Source: Taibaiella sp041660405 (lineage in GTDB: Bacteria; Bacteroidota; Bacteroidia; Chitinophagales; Chitinophagaceae). Taken from it: a stretch of 64,000 nt of DNA. Made by a program: the position numbers and the translations under genes. Of this stretch, positions 49,773 through 58,065 are shown piece by piece. Position 1 is the first letter of the stretch, and the number at the start of each line of letters is the position of its first letter. The stretch covers positions 1 through 64,000 of the forward strand of contig JBAZWL010000022.1 of NCBI GenBank assembly GCA_041660405.1. Direction: 5' to 3'. The notes below the pieces were generated by a model. That model saw only the letters and a list, made by a program, of their open reading frames with translations. It was not told the DNA's origin and did no database searches.

Positions 49773-51209
49773 ATGAAGAAGATTTTAATTGTCGATGATG
49801 AAATTTCGGTTTGCACTTTACTAACTCGTTTTTTGAGCAAAAACGGGTACGATGCCCAAAGTCGTACTTCCGGAACCGAAGCAATACGCCTTTTGAAAAG
49901 TGAGCATTTTGATATCCTGTTATGTGATTATCACTTACGGGACATTAACGGCAAAGCGTTGTTCGAGAAAATACACCCTTTATTTCCACACATCATAGTT
50001 ATATTTATTACGGGTTATGCAGATGTACATGTAGCAGTGGATCTGATTAAGAATGGAGTCTATCATTATTTATCAAAACCGTTGTATCCGGATGAGATCC
50101 TGAAAATCATTAATAACGCCAGCCCGGAGGGAAATATTCCAACCAGATCGGCAGAAGTAAACAATACACCAGAGATTAAAATTACCACACCGGAAACGGC
50201 ATCGCCCGATGACTACGTAATTGGGGATAGTCAATCCTCGCGTCATTTATTTGAACATGTAAACCTTGTAGCGCCTACAGATTACAGTGTTATCCTTTAT
50301 GGGGAGACCGGCACCGGTAAAGAGGCACTTGCGCATCTTATACATAAAAAGAGCAACCGGAAAAACGGGCCTTTTATAGCTATTGATTGCGGCAGCCTTT
50401 CCAAAGAGCTTGCAGCCAGTGAACTCTTTGGGCATGCGAAAGGAGCCTTTACAGGTGCATTACATTCCAAGGAAGGTGCCTTTGAACAAGCTGAAGGTGG
50501 AACTATTTTCCTTGATGAAATAAGTAATCTATCCTACGAAGTACAAGGTTATCTTTTAAGGTCATTGCAGGAAAGATCGGTGCGCAGAGTTGGCGGTGTG
50601 AAAACCCAGAAAGTAGACACCCGCATTATTGTAGCATCCAATGAAAACCTGTATGATAGTGTGTTGAATAAAACCTTCAGAGAAGATCTTTATCACAGAC
50701 TCAATGAATTTACCCTGAAGGTCCCTGCTCTGCGGGAACGGGAAACTGACCTGCCTTTGTTTGTCAATGCATTCCTGGCTACAGCTTGCGGAGAGTTGAA
50801 TAAGAACATAACCGGCATTTCAGAGCCTGTATGGGAGTTGCTGTTGGCATATAAATGGCCGGGGAATATCAGAGAGCTTAAAAATGTGATCAGGCGCGCC
50901 TGCCTGCTTACACCTGCAGGCAAAGAAATAAGCCAGAAAGCATTGCCCCTTGAATTACTTAATTCTAAAAACCTGAATGGCTTTCATCCACATCTTACCG
51001 GCATGGTTGGTGCAGATGGAGACGGGAGGAATGGTTACCAGCTGGAAACTTCTTCAAGCCTTAAAAGTGCAGCAACACTCGGTGAGCAAAAAAGAATTAT
51101 GGAAGTATTGCAACAGGTAAAATTCAATAAAACAAAAGCTGCAGAGATATTAAATATTGACCGTAAAACGTTGTACAACAAATTAAGATCTATGCAACAG
51201 ACTAAATAA
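49773..51209 (+). CDS. Sigma-54-dependent response regulator (NtrC type)
   Basis: 478 aa. Receiver domain (about 3-115, ILIVDDEISV, phosphoacceptor D52 in LLCDYHL). The sigma-54 AAA+ domain (about 147-380) has Walker A GETGTGKE, the sigma-54 contact loop GAFTGA and EGGTIFLDEI. A Fis-type helix-turn-helix is at the end (NKTKAAEILNIDRKTLYNKL). No histidine kinase is adjacent, so the partner is elsewhere. A terminator follows. Confidence 0.93.
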   Translation: MKKILIVDDEISVCTLLTRFLSKNGYDAQSRTSGTEAIRLLKSEHFDILLCDYHLRDINGKALFEKIHPLFPHIIVIFITGYADVHVAVDLIKNGVYHYLSKPLYPDEILKIINNASPEGNIPTRSAEVNNTPEIKITTPETASPDDYVIGDSQSSRHLFEHVNLVAPTDYSVILYGETGTGKEALAHLIHKKSNRKNGPFIAIDCGSLSKELAASELFGHAKGAFTGALHSKEGAFEQAEGGTIFLDEISNLSYEVQGYLLRSLQERSVRRVGGVKTQKVDTRIIVASNENLYDSVLNKTFREDLYHRLNEFTLKVPALRERETDLPLFVNAFLATACGELNKNITGISEPVWELLLAYKWPGNIRELKNVIRRACLLTPAGKEISQKALPLELLNSKNLNGFHPHLTGMVGADGDGRNGYQLETSSSLKSAATLGEQKRIMEVLQQVKFNKTKAAEILNIDRKTLYNKLRSMQQTK

Positions 51210-51558
51210 CTGTACTACAAAAGTCTTCGCTATTCCAATCGCAACCTCATTATCATGCTGTAAGCATCCATGCATCATTCGTAATGTAACCTTACTGCAT
51301 AACTTTCCAAAGGTTAAGGACTTTGGGGAAATCTCCCCAGCTTTTTTGTATAAATGACACACAAAAGCGATGTATTAAACTTAGAGGATAATTAATGTTA
51401 AGTAGGAATTAAACATCTAATGATTTAAAAGCAATCTAGTAAAGGCTTTCAACATATTAATAATTAAGCAATAGTTAACCCGTTGTTTTGGGCACAATAA
51501 TTTTCAATAGTATTGGGTTAGACACCTGGAACCATTCACTTTAACCAACTATACAATT
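51210..51558. other. Intergenic region of 349 bp
   Basis: It contains the terminator at 51322-51347 and AT-rich sequence that should carry the promoter of the small membrane protein. No gene or -24/-12 sigma-54 site convinced me. Confidence 0.5.
51322..51347 (+). terminator. Intrinsic terminator
   Basis: TGGGGA (51324-51329) pairs with TCCCCA (51334-51339) with a 4-nt loop and the run CTTTTTTG after it. Confidence 0.65.
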
Positions 51559-51852
51559 ATGAAAATCGTCATTAACAGATTACTAGCGCCCTTAGGGCTT
51601 GAGTCGAACCAATCAAGCGGGCTACTGGATTTTGCAATAGGGGTCATTCTTATTATTGTACCATGGTTTTATGTTCAGGATGCAAATATTCGTTCACTTG
51701 CAATTGTTATGACTATTGGCTCCGCACTTATTCTCTATTCTATTTTTACTGATTACAGATACGGTATCTTTAAATTTATCGCACAGAAAATTCATGACGC
51801 GCTCGATCTTACCATCAGCATAACGCTAATGGCTTTATCTCCTTTGAGATAA
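51559..51852 (+). CDS. Small membrane protein (SPW-like)
   Basis: 97 aa. Three hydrophobic stretches (LLDFAIGVILIIVPWFYV, IRSLAIVMTIGSALILYSI, LDLTISITLMAL) with the VPW motif resemble SPW-repeat proteins. The function is unknown. It is monocistronic with a bidirectional terminator after it. It follows the sigma-54 regulator and could be one of its targets. Confidence 0.65.
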   Translation: MKIVINRLLAPLGLESNQSSGLLDFAIGVILIIVPWFYVQDANIRSLAIVMTIGSALILYSIFTDYRYGIFKFIAQKIHDALDLTISITLMALSPLR

Positions 51853-51865
51853 GAATCCATTCAAT

Positions 51866-51909
51866 AATTAAAAAGATCGGCATGGTTAACCATGCCGATC
51901 TTTTTAATT
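51866..51909. terminator. Bidirectional intrinsic terminator
   Basis: A perfect 44-bp palindrome centred on GTTAAC (GATCGGCATGGTTAACCATG in the middle) with A and T runs at its ends, between convergent genes. Confidence 0.93.
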
Positions 51910-52677
51910 TTATCCAGCCGCAGCTACTGATTTAGTAATTGTTTTTTGTTCAAATATCTGATTTAAATATTCTTCTATTTCCGGCAAAGCATCGCATAGC
52001 TGCTCGAACGAGTCGATCAGGAAATATTGGTTCTGTACTTTATCTGTTTGGTATGGAGTGTTCATCATGCTGTGAATATCAAAAGATAATTTCAATGATT
52101 GATCATGAAGTACATGTTGCGTTTCTCCTACAGAAGAAATAATACCGGAACCGAATATTTTAATGTTATCATCTTCATACAACAATCCGAATTCCACAGT
52201 AAACCAATAAAATGCCGATAACATTTTAAGCGCTTCAGCATGATGAACCCACTGTAATGCCAGCTTACCAAAGGCTTCCATGAATGTTGCGAAGTGTCTA
52301 TTGATTAGCAAAGGTGCATGGCCAAATACATCATGAAACATATCCGGCTCTTCCAGATAATCCAGTTCTTCCATTGTCCTTAACCAACAAGTGGCGGGAA
52401 ATACCCGCCGGGCCAGCAATCTGAAGAAATCAGCATCAGGAACCAATTCGGGAGCAACCGTCAATTGCCAGCCTGTGGTTTTCATTAGTCTTTTATTTGT
52501 TTTTTCAAAATCCGGTATCTCATCGCCGGTAAAGCCAATATCAACCAGGGCTTCCAGGTATAATTTAGATGCATAAGCAGGAAGATATGCTCCTTGCCTG
52601 TCCCATAAAAGTTTCCAGACTTCGAAATCCGATACAGCATAATGGCTGTATACCTGCGCGGTGGGTTTGATTCTCAT
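51910..52677 (-). CDS. phhA: Phenylalanine 4-hydroxylase
   Basis: 255 aa. The aromatic amino acid hydroxylase pattern is clear: GWQLTVAPELVPDADFFRLL, PDMFHDVFGHAPLL with iron ligands H115 and H120, and YWFTVEFGLLYE with E162. It converts phenylalanine to tyrosine with tetrahydrobiopterin or a similar pterin. There is no regulatory ACT domain, as usual in bacteria. The start codon is 24 bp beyond a terminator hairpin that follows a Tyr-rich leader ORF, so attenuation by Tyr/Phe-tRNA is inferred. Confidence 0.93.
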   Translation of the reverse strand: MRIKPTAQVYSHYAVSDFEVWKLLWDRQGAYLPAYASKLYLEALVDIGFTGDEIPDFEKTNKRLMKTTGWQLTVAPELVPDADFFRLLARRVFPATCWLRTMEELDYLEEPDMFHDVFGHAPLLINRHFATFMEAFGKLALQWVHHAEALKMLSAFYWFTVEFGLLYEDDNIKIFGSGIISSVGETQHVLHDQSLKLSFDIHSMMNTPYQTDKVQNQYFLIDSFEQLCDALPEIEEYLNQIFEQKTITKSVAAAG

Positions 52678-52701
52678 AATGTGTTTTTGAAAAAAATGAA
52701 T

Positions 52702-52734
52702 AAAAAAAAGCCCGGTTCCTATTCAGAACCGGGC
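52702..52734 (-). terminator. Attenuator terminator upstream of phhA
   Basis: On the minus strand GCCCGGTTC (52734-52726) pairs with GAACCGGGC (52718-52710) with a 7-nt loop, then eight U. It lies 27 nt after the leader stop codon and about 24 bp before the phhA start, inside the same transcript. Confidence 0.88.
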
Positions 52735-52760
52735 GTTGAGTATGTATATACGTAGCTTCC

Positions 52761-52853
52761 TTATTCCGAACGATATCGAGGGAAATAAGTATAATAATAG
52801 GAAGTAGCGTTTACTTCAGCAGGAGTTGATATGTGCAGTGATTGCAGTAACAT
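52761..52853 (-). CDS. Aromatic-amino-acid leader peptide of phhA
   Basis: A 30-codon frame on the minus strand, from ATG at 52853 to TAA at 52763-52761. Residues 19-27 read YYYTYFPRY, giving five Tyr and one Phe in nine codons, and the rest is ordinary. A TTACTTTG -7-like box (52868-52861) ends seven bases before the ATG. An intrinsic terminator follows 27 nt after the stop codon, and phhA comes next. Leader peptides of E. coli pheA and pheS have this layout. Coupling by ribosome stalling is inferred; I could not draw the antiterminator. Confidence 0.72.
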   Translation of the reverse strand: MLLQSLHISTPAEVNATSYYYTYFPRYRSE

Positions 52854-52925
52854 GATTCAGCAAAGTAAATGAAAAATTAAATACAATCATTCATTCTATT
52901 GATCAAATTTCTATTTTCATCAGGT

Positions 52926-52933
52926 TAATTTTG
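52926..52933 (+). promoter_or_regulatory. -7 element of the divergent VOC gene
   Basis: TAATTTTG fits TAnnTTTG, 15 bp before the ATG at 52949. A TTG lies at 52899-52901. Confidence 0.45.
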
Positions 52934-52948
52934 CCTAAACACAAGGTT

Positions 52949-53614
52949 ATGCATATTTCTGCCATCAACTTATTGACCCATGATTTGGGAAATACTTTTG
53001 ATTTTTACCATAATAAACTGGGCTTACCTGTAAAGGATCGTAGGGATCAGCATATAACTTTTATGGCAGGCAAAACTGATCTTACCTTCACTTATTCGGA
53101 TAGCCATCAGCATCCGGTTTATCATTTTGCTTTTACTATTCCATCCAATAAACTTAAAGAAGCATTTGATTTTATACAAGCCAAAACAATCATCATGGAT
53201 GTTCCTTCCGGTAGCAAGATTGCCGACTTCAGCAACTGGAATGCCGATGCTTTTTATTTTTATGACAACAACGGTAATATCCTTGAATTCATAGCACGTT
53301 ACGCTCTACAAAATCAAAGTGATGAAGCTTTTAGCGGAACATCCATTTACGCCATAAGTGAGATAGGATTAGTTACCGATAACGTTCCTGCATTGGCACA
53401 AAAGATTACGAAAGACTATGGCGTTTCTATTTTTGAACATCAGCCCGCCATGGAACAGTTTACGGTATTGGGAGATGACTATGGCCTGTTTATTCTTGTA
53501 GCCAGGGGACGTACATGGTTTCCGACCCAAATAAAAGCTAAACTATTTCCTTTGACTATATACATCCAGAACAACTTAGGTGAAGATATCAGGATCGATT
53601 ATCCTTTTGAGTAA
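52949..53614 (+). CDS. Two-module VOC-family protein
   Basis: 221 aa from the ATG at 52949 (a TTG six codons earlier is possible). Two betaalphabetabetabeta modules: INLLTHDLGNTFDFYHNKLG to YFYDNNGNILEFIARYA, and the second from ISEIGLVTDNVPALAQKI. The pattern GNILEF carries the Glu metal ligand of the first module. It is divergent from phhA and shares its regulatory region. A ring-cleavage or aromatic role would fit the context, but the substrate is not evident. Confidence 0.78.
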   Translation: MHISAINLLTHDLGNTFDFYHNKLGLPVKDRRDQHITFMAGKTDLTFTYSDSHQHPVYHFAFTIPSNKLKEAFDFIQAKTIIMDVPSGSKIADFSNWNADAFYFYDNNGNILEFIARYALQNQSDEAFSGTSIYAISEIGLVTDNVPALAQKITKDYGVSIFEHQPAMEQFTVLGDDYGLFILVARGRTWFPTQIKAKLFPLTIYIQNNLGEDIRIDYPFE

Positions 53615-53686
53615 CCTATGAACTGCATCTAATAACGGAAGCATGCAGACAATATTATTTTGAAAATAGAGTACTATAACCACCCC

Positions 53687-53710
53687 ATTGTCATTCCGTA
53701 GGAATCTACA
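53687..53710. repeat. Single arm of the TGTCATnCC dispersed repeat
   Basis: ATTGTCATTCCGTAGGAATC followed by TACA resembles each arm of the inverted repeat at 12929-13007. Confidence 0.6.
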
Positions 53711-53793
53711 TAGCACCGTGGCAAACTGTCTGTACAAACGATGCAACAATGTTACTTTTTTTCTTCTTGACGAAAAGAATTTACTTTGCGGCT

Positions 53794-54612
53794 ATGAGTC
53801 TTTTTATTACATCTCTTAATTCTGGCAGCAACGGCAATTGTTACTACATCGGCAATGAGGAAGAAGCAATATTGGTAGATGCCGGTTTATCCTGCCGAGA
53901 AACAGAGAAAAGAATGAAAAGATTAGATCTGGACATCAAAAAAGTAAAGGCCATTTTCGTATCTCATGAACATGGTGATCACATAAGAGGTGTTGCGGTA
54001 TTGTCAACAAAATATGGGCTACCGGTATACATCACGCCCAAAACCCTGCTGCATTCGAGACTTATATTAAAGCCACAGCATGTTGTTTCTTTTACGAAGT
54101 ATGAAATAATCAACATCGGAGATCTGCGAATAACCGCATTCCCCAAATACCATGATGCTGCAGATGCCCATAGTTTTATCATTGAGCATAACCAGATTCG
54201 CATTGGAGTATTTACAGATATCGGAAAAGTGTGTGACCAACTTACATTCTATTTCAAGCAATGTCATGCAGCCTTTCTGGAAGCTAACTATGATGAGGCA
54301 ATGCTGCAGAATGGCAGATATCCGCATCATCTTAAAAGCAGGATAAGCGGAGGTAATGGCCACTTATCCAACCATCAGGCCTTTGGATTATTTGTTTCGG
54401 AAAGACCACCACAGCTCAGCCATTTATTTCTGTCCCATCTCTCTGCAGATAATAATGATCCTGATCTTGTCCATACTCTATTTAAGTCCCAGTGCGGATC
54501 TACAGAGATTATAGTTGCATCAAGGTATAAAGAAACAGCAGTTTATTATATTGATGCCGGTAAAGGGAAAAGGACTAAAACAGCCGCTTCCCAATTATCT
54601 CTTTTTCAATAA
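53794..54612 (+). CDS. MBL-fold metallo-hydrolase (YycJ/WalJ type)
   Basis: 272 aa from the ATG at 53794; the frame before it carries a TTACTTTG box five bases from this ATG. The start TSLNSGSNGNCYYIG and the metal motif SHEHGDHIRG (HxHxDH) identify the family, with FTDIGKVCD and HLSNHQAFGLF downstream. YycJ relatives act in cell-wall and DNA maintenance, with a double-stranded DNA exonuclease activity reported in Bacillus. A terminator hairpin follows. Confidence 0.88.
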   Translation: MSLFITSLNSGSNGNCYYIGNEEEAILVDAGLSCRETEKRMKRLDLDIKKVKAIFVSHEHGDHIRGVAVLSTKYGLPVYITPKTLLHSRLILKPQHVVSFTKYEIINIGDLRITAFPKYHDAADAHSFIIEHNQIRIGVFTDIGKVCDQLTFYFKQCHAAFLEANYDEAMLQNGRYPHHLKSRISGGNGHLSNHQAFGLFVSERPPQLSHLFLSHLSADNNDPDLVHTLFKSQCGSTEIIVASRYKETAVYYIDAGKGKRTKTAASQLSLFQ

Positions 54613-54618
54613 AATAAT

Positions 54619-54647
54619 CTTTCCAAAAGTTTAGACCTTTTGGAAAG
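54619..54647. terminator. Hairpin between convergent genes
   Basis: CTTTCCAAAAG (54619-54629) pairs perfectly with CTTTTGGAAAG (54637-54647) with a 7-nt loop. No strong T-run follows, so termination efficiency is uncertain. Confidence 0.55.
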
Positions 54648-54711
54648 CCCATACCATAAAAAGGATACCCAGAAGAGTATCCTATTACCAAATAAACGCA
54701 AATAAAAATAG

Positions 54712-55263
54712 TTACTTACCTGTAATCATTTCCTGCAACCTGAATCCCCAAATAGAGATAAATACATCTTCAGTATATCGTCTTATTGATACAGGATATT
54801 TATATTTTGGATAATCCATCCAGTCCCGTCCAAACAGAACATAAAATTGTTGATCACGATTATCGGAAGCAAATGCTTCATAAGGCGTTGGCCTGTTGTT
54901 CTGCCCATAGATTTCATAAAGGTCATCAATAACTTTACGAAGCTTATCATCATCCACCTTATCAGGTTCTGAACACCTGAAAATGATATTGAAACTCTGA
55001 TTGCCTGCCAGTTTCACCTGCACGATATCAAATATCCCACACTCTTTATAATCCAGAATTTTGGAATAACCTTGGAAAAGCTCTCCATTAGCATTTACCT
55101 CGATTTTGCCTTCTATAAAATCATGTAAAGGAAGATTGTTTAAATCCAGTCTGAACATGCTTGCCAGCGTTTTATCGGTCACCGCAATTTCCCTTTGTGT
55201 ATCTGCCGGAAAACTCCGTTCTGATTTATTAAAAGGATTAAATAATTTTCTAAACAATTGCAT
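54712..55263 (-). CDS. Hypothetical protein
   Basis: 183 aa, no signal peptide. It begins MQLFRKLFNPFNKSERSFP and has GKIEVNANGELFQGYSKI and YVLFGRDWMDYPKYKYPVS. The composition and conserved-looking Trp/Tyr positions suggest a real protein. No family is recognised. It converges on the MBL gene and is divergent from a histidine kinase. Confidence 0.65.
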   Translation of the reverse strand: MQLFRKLFNPFNKSERSFPADTQREIAVTDKTLASMFRLDLNNLPLHDFIEGKIEVNANGELFQGYSKILDYKECGIFDIVQVKLAGNQSFNIIFRCSEPDKVDDDKLRKVIDDLYEIYGQNNRPTPYEAFASDNRDQQFYVLFGRDWMDYPKYKYPVSIRRYTEDVFISIWGFRLQEMITGK

Positions 55264-55442
55264 TATTCACGGTTTTGGTTAAATATCTACGAGTCTTATA
55301 CATCTTAAGAATAGGGGGGCAAAAACAAGAACAGAACAAAAATAATCGGTAAAACTTTAACATTAAATAAGGGTTAACCTTGATTTTTGCTTTAAAATAG
55401 AATATGTTTGTTGTCGGGAACAAAAACCAATTAACCAATATT

Positions 55443-57443
55443 ATGCATGCCAGAAAGTGTAAATCACACATTCTTATTTTATTATGCCTGGTTCTATCTG
55501 TTACAGCCTGTCATCAAAAAAAAGAACAACTCAATGACACCGCTACAGGCTGCGATACAAACCTTGTTACCCAATACAAATCTTTTGTAGCGAAGGCCAC
55601 CGATCCTGCAGTACTTGCGACAGATGTCCAGTCTTTTTATCAAGGTGTTCCTGATACATGCCACAATACTATAGTAAGGCCCGTTATGGAAAACCTGTTT
55701 AACCTGGTGTACAGTAATCAGTCAACAGATACTATTGTCATCCCCTTTCTTAAACAATTATCACAGGAAAATACACTGACTATACAAAACAAGACCAAAG
55801 CCTTGTATGCTATTGCCGCTTATTATTTGTATGCACAAAAAAATGCATCGGAAGGACTGGTCTATGTTCGAAAAGCGAAAGAGGGTCATGAAAACATGAA
55901 CGATACTTTGCTGAAAACATACAACTCTCTTATGGGGCAAGCCATGATGTTACAGGCAAATCTTCAGGAGGCTGCTACATATTATCTGAAGACCATTGAA
56001 CTGTGCGAAAAGCTGAAAGACAGTGTAAGCCTTGCTGGTAACTATGCTAACTACGGTACTGTATTTTCCAGAATGGGGAATCATACTAAAGCTGTAGAAA
56101 TGAAAAAGAAGGCTACGGAATTTTTCCTGACTCAAAACAATAATGTAAACAATCTCTTTATTGGTTATATAGGTATAGGTACTGAATTTGGTGAAATGCG
56201 TCAATATGATTCCGCACTACTCTATTATAAAAAGGCATTGGTTTTAACGGAAAAAGGTGTTCAGGATCCGACCTCTGAATTTGATTTACTCATAAACACT
56301 GCCGCCATTTACATGGGTAAAAATGATTATGAACAAGCCAGGATATTTTATGGAAAAGCAAAAGAGCTCTTAGATAAGCTTAATAATGAGCAACATGATC
56401 GTGTGTACACCATGGCTTCTGCACCGGCATTTGCAGGGGTAAAAGATGTTGAACCAGAGATCGCCAAGATTAAAAGTTATATACCTGCTTTTTTTGAAGA
56501 AAATAATATTACCTCTGCTAAGGACGCTTATTACTGCCTGTACCACATTTACTATATTCAGGATAAAAATGATCTCGCTTTACTTAACTATCGAAAATTT
56601 GATTCCTTAAAAAACATATTGGCTGCTGAAGACAACAAGCAATATGTAGCTGAAATGGAAACCAAATATGAAACACAGAAAAAAGAATTGAAAATTCAGG
56701 TTCAAAAAAAAGAGATAAAGCAAAAGAGTATACTCAACGGATTTCTGCTGGCTTTGTTGGGTGTTGCTATTATGGCTGCGGCTTTAATTATCACCCGCTC
56801 TAAGTTGAAGAAGAATAAAAAAGACGCTGCTTTACAACAACAGTTTACACGGCAGCTCATGGAAAATACCGAAGAAGAAAGAATGCGTATTGCACGCGAC
56901 CTGCATGATGGTGTAAGCCAGGAGTTGCTGGTATTAAAAAATCAGGTCAGGAATAACCATGAAAAGACGAATGAAAAGATTGACTTTATCATCAATGAAA
57001 TCCGGATGATATCACGCGATCTGCATCCTGTACTATTGGATAAAATAGGTTTGAAATCCAGTGTGCAACATATTTGTGAGCAAATGATGGAAAATAACCT
57101 GCTCTTTATTACTGCGGATATTGAATATCATAACAGCCTTGATCAAAACGGGGAATTACAACTTTTCCGGATGATACAGGAAGCCCTGAATAATATTGTG
57201 AAGTATGCCAAAGCAGAAGCAGCAAAGGTTACCATAAGGGAAACGGACAAGTACATACGGGCCGAAATTATGGATAATGGAAAAGGCTTTGATGTACAAG
57301 TTGCAATGAATAGCAAGGCCTCTTTCGGGCTGTTAAACCTTATGGAAAGAAGTAAAGTACTGAATGGTAAAACGGAGATCAATTCTTCTGCCAGTGGTAC
57401 TATTGTAAAAATAGAAATTCCTAAATCCAAATCCAATGTGTGA
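55443..57443 (+). CDS. TPR-containing sensor histidine kinase (HisKA_3)
   Basis: 666 aa from the ATG at 55443. A lipobox-like signal (LILLCLVLSVTAC) is followed by TPR repeats (about 120-370), a coiled coil, one membrane helix (GFLLALLGVAIMAAALIITR) and a NarX-type kinase core: RIARDLHDGVSQELLVL with the phosphoacceptor His, then EALNNIVKYAKAEAA and GKGFDVQV. It overlaps the NarL-type regulator gene by 8 bp, so they are a two-component pair. The Cys may be lipidated or part of a signal anchor. Confidence 0.9.
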   Translation: MHARKCKSHILILLCLVLSVTACHQKKEQLNDTATGCDTNLVTQYKSFVAKATDPAVLATDVQSFYQGVPDTCHNTIVRPVMENLFNLVYSNQSTDTIVIPFLKQLSQENTLTIQNKTKALYAIAAYYLYAQKNASEGLVYVRKAKEGHENMNDTLLKTYNSLMGQAMMLQANLQEAATYYLKTIELCEKLKDSVSLAGNYANYGTVFSRMGNHTKAVEMKKKATEFFLTQNNNVNNLFIGYIGIGTEFGEMRQYDSALLYYKKALVLTEKGVQDPTSEFDLLINTAAIYMGKNDYEQARIFYGKAKELLDKLNNEQHDRVYTMASAPAFAGVKDVEPEIAKIKSYIPAFFEENNITSAKDAYYCLYHIYYIQDKNDLALLNYRKFDSLKNILAAEDNKQYVAEMETKYETQKKELKIQVQKKEIKQKSILNGFLLALLGVAIMAAALIITRSKLKKNKKDAALQQQFTRQLMENTEEERMRIARDLHDGVSQELLVLKNQVRNNHEKTNEKIDFIINEIRMISRDLHPVLLDKIGLKSSVQHICEQMMENNLLFITADIEYHNSLDQNGELQLFRMIQEALNNIVKYAKAEAAKVTIRETDKYIRAEIMDNGKGFDVQVAMNSKASFGLLNLMERSKVLNGKTEINSSASGTIVKIEIPKSKSNV

Positions 57444-58059
57444 CATAGTTATAGCAGATGATCATCCAGTCGTATTATTTGGTACCAAAACTTTTTTAGA
57501 ACAAAAGGGTTATAATGTTGTAAGTGCTTGTGAGAATGGCCTGGAGGCTTACAACCAAATTATAACAAAAATGCCGCACATAGCCATACTGGACATGAGT
57601 ATGCCCGGGCTTAACGGTATAGAGATATTGGAAAAGTTGCAACATGCCAAACACCCGGCCAAGTCTATATTACTCACCATGCATAATGATGTTGCCTTGT
57701 TTAATAAGGCAAAGGAATTTGGGGTAAAAGGTTATTTACTTAAGGAATTTGCTATGGATGAACTGGAAAAATGTTTGTCTGAAGTCAAAGCCGGAAATTT
57801 TTATTTCAGCAAACATTTGTCTCACATGCTTACTGTTCAGCATAGCAAAGATGTGAACCCTGCATTGGAACAACTCACTTTTGCAGAAAGGAAAATACTG
57901 GATATGGTAGTGAAACAAAAATCGTCCAAAGATATAGCAGCACAGCTTTTTATATCAGAAAAAACGGTAGAGACACATCGCAGCCACATCATTAAAAAGT
58001 TAAATATACCACCAGGTAAAAATGCACTGCTTATATGGGCTATGAAGATGAAAGATTAG
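57436..58059 (+). CDS. NarL/LuxR-type response regulator
   Basis: 207 aa. The receiver (about 3-118) has IVIADDHPVVLF, phosphoacceptor D53 in AILDMSMPGLNG, the Thr in ILLTMHND and Lys in YLLKEFAMDEL. The LuxR-type helix-turn-helix (about 143-200) has LTFAERKILDMVVKQKSSKD and ISEKTVETHRSHIIKKLNI. It forms a two-component system with the overlapping TPR kinase upstream. The signal and targets are unknown. Confidence 0.93.
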   Translation: MCDIVIADDHPVVLFGTKTFLEQKGYNVVSACENGLEAYNQIITKMPHIAILDMSMPGLNGIEILEKLQHAKHPAKSILLTMHNDVALFNKAKEFGVKGYLLKEFAMDELEKCLSEVKAGNFYFSKHLSHMLTVQHSKDVNPALEQLTFAERKILDMVVKQKSSKDIAAQLFISEKTVETHRSHIIKKLNIPPGKNALLIWAMKMKD

Positions 58060-58065
58060 CCCTGT

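Noticed and set aside
49586..49798. A 70-codon frame before the sigma-54 regulator.
   Set aside because: It overlaps the true start of the regulator and its composition does not look like protein.
49508..51221. The 13-mer ACTGTACTACAAA flanks the sigma-54 regulator (49508-49520 and 51209-51221), like a target-site duplication.
   Set aside because: Many 13-mers recur by chance in 64 kb, the flanking bases differ, and the gene between looks native.
51480..51530. TTGGGCACAATAATTTTC upstream of the small membrane protein looked like a sigma-54 -24/-12 promoter.
   Set aside because: The -12 element lacks the GC pair (TTTTC instead of TTGC), so it does not meet the consensus.
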